Source of the DNA: Pseudomonadota bacterium
GTDB lineage: Bacteria; Pseudomonadota; Gammaproteobacteria; Burkholderiales; Thiobacillaceae
Assembly: GCA_021780975.1 (NCBI GenBank)
Contig: JAJXXS010000096.1
Span: forward strand, 1 to 9,860
Direction: 5' to 3'
Length of the DNA stretch: 9,860 nt
Shown: positions 5,931-9,860 of the stretch, in pieces
Position numbering within the stretch: the stretch's first letter is position 1
Layout: each line of letters opens with the position of its first letter
Translations under genes and position numbers: made by a program
Notes under the pieces: model-generated
Databases searched by the model: none
What the model was told of the DNA's origin: nothing
Seen by the model: the letters and a program-made list of their open reading frames with translations, nothing else

Positions 5931-7076
5931 CTAGCGGCTCTGCACGGTCTGCAGCGGCACCCAGGCACCCTTCTGCACCTGGTACAGGGTGATGGATCCT
6001 TGAGTCAGATCGCCCCTGGCATCGAAGCGGATGGGCCCCGTCACGCCCTGGTAATCGGTCTGCCTCAGGACGGGAAGAAATTTCTTCGGGTCGGAGGAGC
6101 CGGCCTTTTCCATCGCATTCACCAGCACGTACGCGGCATCGTAGGCATAAGGGGCATATTGCTGGATGGGCCCGTACTTGGCCGTGAACTTGGCCTGAAA
6201 TTCCGGGCCCTTGGGCATTTTGGTGATCGGCAGCCCGGGCGTGCTGGCGTACGCGCCCTCGGCATCCGGGCCGGCAAGTGTGATGAACTGTGGTGTACGC
6301 ACGCCGTCACCGCCGAGGAATTTGGCCGCGACACCGAGCTGGCGCATCTGCCGTATCATCGGCCCCGCCTGCGGATCCATGCCACCGAAAAAGACAAGGT
6401 CGGGCTTTTTGGCCTTGATGTTGGTGAGTATCGCCATGAAATCGGTCGAGTGGTCGGTGGTGTACTCGCGATCCACGACATCGGCGCCAAGACTCTTCAC
6501 GGTCTGTTCGAACTGATCGGCCAGGCCCTGGCCATAGGCGGTGCGGTCGTCGATGACGGCGATGCGGCGCGCCCCCAGCGTCTGCACCGCAAAATCGCCC
6601 AGCACCGTTCCCTGCTGCGCGTCATTGGCCATGACCCGGAAAGCCGTGTCGAAACCCTGGTGGGTATATTTCACCGCCGTGGCGGAAGGAGAAATCTGCG
6701 CAACGCCGGCCTGATAGTAGATGCGGGAGGCAGGGATGGTCGTGCCCGAATTCATATGGCCGATGACCGCCGCCACGCCATCGTCGACCAGGCGCTGGGC
6801 GACATTGGTGGCGGTCTTCGGATCCGCCTGGTCGTCTTCGGACAAGAGCTTGAAGATCACCGCCTTGCCATCGATCTGGGGGTGGCCGACATTGATTTCG
6901 TCGATCGCCAGCTTGGCGCCATTTGCCATGTCCTGCCCCAACTGCGCCTGCGGACCCGTCAGAGGGGCGGCGAGGCCGATCTTTACCGTCTCTGCGCCAT
7001 GGTCGGAGGTTTTCTGGCCGCACCCGGTCAAGGTCATGCAGGCGCACACGGCAAGGCTGGAAAGTAATGCTTTCAC
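5931..7076 (-). CDS. Branched-chain amino acid ABC transporter substrate-binding protein, probable lipoprotein
   Basis: The extracytoplasmic receptor of the importer, 381 aa, in the LivJ/LivK (Peripla_BP_6) family. It captures the ligand and hands it to LivH-LivM; leucine, isoleucine and valine are the usual ligands, but related receptors bind other compounds, so the substrate is inferred. The mature part opens with VKIGLAAPLTGPQAQLGQDM, followed by ANGAKLAIDEIN, the standard first-lobe pattern. VAAVIGHMNSGTTIPAS and ISPSATAVKYT form the ligand-pocket loops, and AVIDDRTAYGQGLADQF the hinge region. The GTG at 7076 is chosen: GGAAG (7086-7082) lies 5 nt upstream and a short signal peptide follows, with lipobox LTGC (16-19). 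The longer frame from 7136 would spoil the signal. A lipidated receptor is unusual for Gram-negative members, which are mostly soluble. It is first in the liv operon. Confidence 0.93.
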   Translation of the reverse strand: MKALLSSLAVCACMTLTGCGQKTSDHGAETVKIGLAAPLTGPQAQLGQDMANGAKLAIDEINVGHPQIDGKAVIFKLLSEDDQADPKTATNVAQRLVDDGVAAVIGHMNSGTTIPASRIYYQAGVAQISPSATAVKYTHQGFDTAFRVMANDAQQGTVLGDFAVQTLGARRIAVIDDRTAYGQGLADQFEQTVKSLGADVVDREYTTDHSTDFMAILTNIKAKKPDLVFFGGMDPQAGPMIRQMRQLGVAAKFLGGDGVRTPQFITLAGPDAEGAYASTPGLPITKMPKGPEFQAKFTAKYGPIQQYAPYAYDAAYVLVNAMEKAGSSDPKKFLPVLRQTDYQGVTGPIRFDARGDLTQGSITLYQVQKGAWVPLQTVQSR

Positions 7077-7371
7077 GGACGCTTCCGGATGATGCAAACC
7101 CAAAAATCTTACACCAGGTAGCGCGCCAGCCGGCACACGCGCGCAAAATGCCCGAGGTTTGTTCCCTGCTGCCGGACCTCGGCAGTCATCGCAAGCTCAC
7201 GTGACGCGGTTAGGCCCATCCCCCGAAGAAGGGGTGTTGGCAGAGCACGGGCGCGCTGCCCGGCTCGCAAGCGGAGGGGCACTGGCTTGTGATTCCAGAC
7301 AAGCCACCGATGCGTGGGGGCTTGCTGGCTCCGCCTGTTGGCAAGGCATGCCCGCCCTTGCTGCGCAGGCC
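7077..7371. other. Non-coding stretch with inverted repeats upstream of the liv operon
   Basis: About 295 bp between the binding-protein start and the terminator of the next gene. I find no believable gene: the open frames here have composition unlike their neighbours and no start signals. Several inverted repeats are visible. CCGAGGT / ACCTCGG is at 7152-7158 and 7176-7182. TGGCTTGT / ACAAGCCA is at 7283-7290 and 7299-7306, with an 8-nt loop. CCCC-GAAGAA-GGGG lies near 7211-7224. None is followed by a clear T-run on the side that would make it a terminator, except a short TTTT after the first when read on the minus strand. It may hold liv control sites or a small RNA; nothing in it is assigned. 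Confidence 0.5.
7106..7111 (-). promoter_or_regulatory. Possible -10 element of the liv operon promoter
   Basis: TAAGAT (minus strand, 7111-7106) lies about 30 bp before the GTG of the binding-protein gene and is followed by an AT-rich stretch. A good -35 is not visible, so activation by a regulator or another promoter is possible. Confidence 0.3.
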
Positions 7372-7405
7372 CAAAAATAAGGATGCCCCGCGCTGCAGGG
7401 CATCC
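7372..7405 (-). terminator. Rho-independent terminator of the Gly-rich protein gene
   Basis: On the minus strand GGATGCCC and GGGCATCC form a perfect 8-bp stem (7405-7398 with 7388-7381) around a 9-nt loop. It is followed by TTATTTTT, a usable T-run. It lies about 50 bp after the stop of the gene at 7455-7859 and should isolate the liv operon from it. Confidence 0.85.
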
Positions 7406-7454
7406 TTGCGATAATCAGAAAGCGTACAGGTCTGGTCCGTGCCGGCGCACGCTG

Positions 7455-7859
7455 TCAGCGCCCGCCACCACCCATCCCGCCGCCACCCATGCCACCCCCC
7501 GATCCCATCCCGCCGCCAGGCCCCATCCCGCCGCCGGGACCGATGCCGCGGTGCATGGGGGACGCCGGCGGCATGTCGGGCAGGCTGACTCCGCGTTCGC
7601 GCGCACGCTCCTGCATCTGTTTGTGGTGCTCGGCACGGATGCGCTCGCGTTGCTGCACGGTCTTCGCGTCGCGCAGGCGGTTGCGGTACTCGATGCGCTC
7701 CTGGCGCGTCATCAACTGGCTGCCGTAGATTTGCTCCTGGGCACGCGTCTGAGTCTCGCTGCGCGTCTGTTCCTGCGTCTCCGTCTGCGCCGCAGCAAGG
7801 CCGGCGGACAACGCCAGCGCGCTGGCCAAGGCGGTAATCAGCAAGGTTTTGCTCTGCAT
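7455..7859 (-). CDS. Exported hypothetical protein with charged helix and Gly/Met-rich tail
   Basis: A 134-aa protein with a Sec signal peptide (residues 1-24, cleavage likely after LAAA), so probably periplasmic. The mature part has a Gln/Thr/Glu-rich segment (25-44). Next comes a highly charged helical region, MTRQERIEYRNRLRDAKTVQ (50-69) with RERIRAEHHKQMQERARERG (71-90). A Pro-rich turn SLPDMPP and a low-complexity tail of GGGMG-type repeats (105-134) follow. Small exported proteins with the phrase MTRQERIEYRNR are, from memory, widespread in proteobacteria and have no known function. His79-His80 and the Met residues hint at metal contact, but that is speculation. AAGGAG lies 6 nt before the ATG, which settles the start. 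The gene stands alone, with its own terminator downstream and an operator-like palindrome upstream. Confidence 0.85.
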   Translation of the reverse strand: MQSKTLLITALASALALSAGLAAAQTETQEQTRSETQTRAQEQIYGSQLMTRQERIEYRNRLRDAKTVQQRERIRAEHHKQMQERARERGVSLPDMPPASPMHRGIGPGGGMGPGGGMGSGGGMGGGGMGGGGR

Positions 7860-7955
7860 GGTCTGCTCCTTGATCGAGTTCGATGAATTTGTACTTAATT
7901 AACCCTTGCGATGGGTGATTTCCACCATAGCACACGGGCGCCCCCCGGGAGATCG

Positions 7956-7973
7956 GCTTACACAATAGTAAGC
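7956..7973. promoter_or_regulatory. Operator-like palindrome GCTTAC-N6-GTAAGC
   Basis: A perfect 6-bp inverted repeat around a 6-bp spacer (ACAATA), about 100 bp upstream of the ATG of the exported Gly-rich protein gene. The core TTAC-N6-GTAA resembles boxes bound by OmpR-family response regulators of metal-sensing two-component systems. No such regulator is in the window. It could also be a weak hairpin at the end of the transcript from 8020-8535, but no T-run follows. Confidence 0.4.
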
Positions 7974-8019
7974 AAGCGCCGGCCGGGCTCGACTCGGACT
8001 GGATGAAACGCCGCAGCGT

Positions 8020-8535
8020 TCAGGGCGTCTGTTTGGCGGTCTTGGCGGCCGCCGGCTGCGCACCGGACTGGGAAGATTCCTTGGGGTAGCCGGCTTGATC
8101 GAGGGCGTCGTTCCACGCCTGCTCCTGGAAGCCGTTGAGCTTGCGGTCGCCCACGACGAGGACAGGGACGTTGACCTTGCCGAACATCTTGTTGAGGGCT
8201 TCGTACGCCGCCTTCTCCTTGGAGGGATCCTTGGCCGCGTAGGGAATGCCGCGGCGGGTGAGCAACTGCTGGGCGAGCTGACAGGGAAACCCGCAGTCCG
8301 CAGTGCTGTAATAGGTCACCGGGTTCTTGCTCTGGGCCTGGCGCATGGCATAGGACTGCGCGGGAGTGCCGGCGCCCCCGGCATAATTGACCTGCTGCAC
8401 GTTGCGCACGTCAGCAGGCGGTGGCTGGTCGCTGAAATGGACCACGCCCTGCTTGTCCAGCCAGCGGTACACCTGGTGGTTGGCAGCCTGGGCGGCAAAG
8501 GGCAGAAAAGCAACAAGAAACAGCAATAGGCGCAT
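8020..8535 (-). CDS. Periplasmic DUF4124 and glutaredoxin-like domain protein
   Basis: A 171-aa exported protein. Residues 1-18 form a signal peptide (cleavage near AQA/ANH). Residues 20-50, HQVYRWLDKQGVVHFSDQPP and onward, are a DUF4124 domain with its usual YRW-D--G--H-SD-PP pattern. Residues 71-150 look like a thioredoxin-fold glutaredoxin domain. It has strand VTYYSTAD, a cysteine pair Cys81-GFP-Cys85 (CX3C rather than the classical CX2C), a helix LAQQLLTRRGIPYAAKD, the cis-proline segment VNVPVLVVGDRKLNGF (121-136) and a last helix. The tail after 152 is Ala/Gln/Lys-rich and probably disordered. It may reduce or sense disulfides in the periplasm, but no substrate is known. GGAG lies 7 nt before the ATG at 8535. 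It stands as a single gene, divergent from the RND adaptor gene. Confidence 0.88.
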   Translation of the reverse strand: MRLLLFLVAFLPFAAQAANHQVYRWLDKQGVVHFSDQPPPADVRNVQQVNYAGGAGTPAQSYAMRQAQSKNPVTYYSTADCGFPCQLAQQLLTRRGIPYAAKDPSKEKAAYEALNKMFGKVNVPVLVVGDRKLNGFQEQAWNDALDQAGYPKESSQSGAQPAAAKTAKQTP

Positions 8536-8679
8536 GGTCGGGCTCCGTGCGTAAGGTTACCGTTGCGCTAACGACCGGCCGCGCATAAAACTTGAGTGCG
8601 CGAGGAACCGGGCCGCCTAATTGCGCCCTAACCCGGGCGACCTAGGATGATCCCATATCGCCGCCAAACGCCTAAAACA

Positions 8680-9687
8680 ATGCTGCCGCGCCCCCTTCTG
8701 CTCCTTTTCTGCTGTTTCGCCGCCAGCGCCCACGCCACCCCGGTGACGCTGCCAGCGCGCGCCGTGACCTACCATCCAGAATTGCATGCCTGGGCACGCG
8801 TCGAGGCGACGGCACCCTTGACCCTGCGCATGCCGCTGGCGGGTCGCGTTGACAGGCTCAGCGCGGTACCCGGCCAGGAGGTGACCGCGGGCACAGCCTT
8901 GGTCCAGTTGGGCGGACCGCGCCTGGCCGGCGAACGCGCCGCGGCGCGCGCACGGGCGGCCGCCGCAGCGCAAGAACTGGCGGCGGCGCAGCAAAACGCC
9001 GCCTCCCTGGCGCGTACCTATCCGGCGCTCGTCAACCGGCGAACCCTGAATGCCGCGCATGCTGCCGTGGCAGCGGCACAGGGAAGGCTGACCGAGGCGG
9101 TGGCGGCGCAGCGGGCGCTGCGCGCCCAGACCACGCTGGTGAGCCCGCTGCCCGCCGCGGTGGAAAAAATCGAGGCCGTGCCCGGCGCCGACCTGCCGGC
9201 TGGCGCGCCGCTTCTCACCCTGCTGCCGCACGGGCGCGTTTGGCTCAGAGCGGAGCTGTTCAGTGCCGCGCCACTCGCCGCAGGAAGCGTGGCGCGCTTC
9301 GTGCCCGCCGCGGGCCATGCCATCCCCGTACTCCTGGCGGATGAGTTGCCGGCGCGCGCAGCCAACGGCGCGCGCGTGCTCAACTTCGTGCCGCTGGCCC
9401 ACGGCGCGCCTTGGCAGGTGGGCGAAGCAGGCAAGCTGATCATCGACGAAAACCCGCGCGGCGCCGTGGCGGTACCCGCCGGCGCACTGATCCTCGATGC
9501 CGGACACTGGTACGTGCTGGTCGAGCGCGCCGGCAGCCTTGCGCCGCAGGCCGTCACGCCCGGGCCGACGCGGGGCGCCGAAACCCTGATTCTGCAGGGC
9601 CTCCAGCCCGGCACGCCGGTGGTGGTGCGCCAGGCCTACGCGCTTTACCATCGCGACTTCGCCGCCCATTACACACCGCCCGACTGA
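8680..9687 (+). CDS. RND efflux system periplasmic adaptor (membrane fusion protein)
   Basis: Adaptor linking an inner-membrane RND pump to an outer-membrane channel; 335 aa from the chosen start. A signal peptide covers residues 1-19 (LLLLFCCFAASAHA). The first half of the lipoyl-like barrel-sandwich domain is at about 45-79 (LRMPLAGRVDRLSAVPGQEV, then TAGTALVQL). An Ala-rich alpha-helical hairpin follows at about 82-150. The second lipoyl half is TLVSPLPAAVEKIEAVPGAD, then LPAGAPLLTLL. Beta-barrel and membrane-proximal domains end the protein (VAVPAGALILDAGHWYVLVE, then LQGLQPGTPVVV). The ATG at 8680 begins directly with the signal peptide; an in-frame ATG at 8647 would add 11 residues and is equally possible, as neither has a good ribosome-binding site. 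TTGCGC/TAGGAT at 8621-8648 is a weak promoter candidate favouring 8680. The stop overlaps the permease start by one base (TGATG). The exported substrate cannot be told. Confidence 0.9.
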   Translation: MLPRPLLLLFCCFAASAHATPVTLPARAVTYHPELHAWARVEATAPLTLRMPLAGRVDRLSAVPGQEVTAGTALVQLGGPRLAGERAAARARAAAAAQELAAAQQNAASLARTYPALVNRRTLNAAHAAVAAAQGRLTEAVAAQRALRAQTTLVSPLPAAVEKIEAVPGADLPAGAPLLTLLPHGRVWLRAELFSAAPLAAGSVARFVPAAGHAIPVLLADELPARAANGARVLNFVPLAHGAPWQVGEAGKLIIDENPRGAVAVPAGALILDAGHWYVLVERAGSLAPQAVTPGPTRGAETLILQGLQPGTPVVVRQAYALYHRDFAAHYTPPD

Positions 9688-9860
9688 TGCGCCTGCCGCC
9701 ACTGCTGCGCCGGCCTCTGCTGTGGGCCATGATCTATGGGGGCCTGCTGGCCTACGGGCTATACGCGCTCTGGCGCATCCCCGCCGAGGTGCTGCCCCGC
9801 TTCGACTTCCCGCAGATCGGTGTCATCGTCCATGCCCCGGGCTACTCGGCGCTGGAAATG
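9687..9860 (+). CDS. RND efflux transporter permease, N-terminal fragment (cut by window end)
   Basis: Only the first 58 codons are present, starting MRLPPLLRRPLLWAMIYGGL. A basic N-terminus is followed by the first membrane helix (about 12-28). The periplasmic segment IPAEVLPRFDFPQIGVIVHA then leads into PGYSALEM. The order of P-E-x-x-P-x-x-D-F-P-x-I and a PG-[ASY] turn is the standard opening of RND (AcrB/MexB/CusA superfamily) pumps, where this segment starts the first porter subdomain. The full protein is expected to be about 1000 residues. The ATG at 9687-9689 shares one base with the adaptor stop, showing tight translational coupling, and the pair would form an inner-membrane proton-driven efflux complex. 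The subgroup (drug, metal or other) cannot be judged from this piece. Confidence 0.9.
   Translation, partial: MRLPPLLRRPLLWAMIYGGLLAYGLYALWRIPAEVLPRFDFPQIGVIVHAPGYSALEM

Noticed and set aside
6000..7067. A 355-codon plus-strand open frame opposite the substrate-binding protein gene
   Set aside because: It is antisense to a clearly recognisable Peripla_BP_6 protein. Long mirror frames are common in G+C-rich genes, and it has no recognisable domain.
7152..7182. Hairpin CCGAGGT / ACCTCGG as a terminator
   Set aside because: The loop is 17 nt, the T-run is short and offset, and the gene that would use it already has a strong terminator at 7372-7405.
7210..7965. A 251-codon minus-strand open frame spanning the terminator and the Gly-rich gene
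   Set aside because: It runs through the intrinsic terminator in another frame; the 134-codon gene has a good Shine-Dalgarno and a signal peptide.
8617..9702. A 361-codon minus-strand open frame opposite the RND adaptor gene
   Set aside because: It is Gly/Arg/His-rich with no family likeness and mirrors a gene with clear adaptor domains and a coupled permease.

Overview
The window is G+C-rich and gene-dense. It looks like a chromosomal segment of a proteobacterium, most likely beta- or gammaproteobacterial. The main clue is the block ZapB-like small coiled-coil protein - zapA - 6S RNA (ssrS) - 5-formyltetrahydrofolate cyclo-ligase, a gene order well known in those classes. A complete HAAT-type ABC importer and the start of an RND efflux system fit the same placement. 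I see no insertion sequences, phage genes, CRISPR arrays, tRNAs or rRNAs.

Layout. At the left edge a cobalamin riboswitch lies on the minus strand; its target gene is outside the window. Next come two minus-strand genes of unknown function (216-743 and 761-1084). They are divergent from the plus-strand block at 1134-2436: the ZapB-like gene, zapA, 6S RNA and fau. The divergent intergenic region is only 49 bp and holds a good plus-strand promoter whose -10 element overlaps a -10-like element on the other strand.

From 7076 down to 2447 runs a minus-strand operon in the order substrate-binding protein, livH, livM, livG, livF. Junctions are short gaps or overlaps. It encodes a branched-chain (hydrophobic) amino-acid importer, and it converges on fau with a 10 bp gap. 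The binding protein has a lipobox, so it may be membrane-anchored. About 295 bp of apparently non-coding DNA with several inverted repeats lies upstream of it.

Further right are two separate minus-strand genes for exported proteins. One is a Gly-rich periplasmic protein of unknown function with a clear intrinsic terminator and an upstream TTAC-N6-GTAA palindrome. The other is a DUF4124/glutaredoxin-like periplasmic protein. Divergent from these, at the right edge, an RND-efflux periplasmic adaptor gene is start-stop coupled to an RND permease gene cut off by the window end.

Overall this is ordinary core and near-core genome. I found no convincing undescribed multi-gene system. The items most worth a second look are the conserved-looking unknown gene pair next to the division genes, the overlapping divergent promoters with a possibly leaderless start, the lipoprotein binding protein and the operator-like palindrome.
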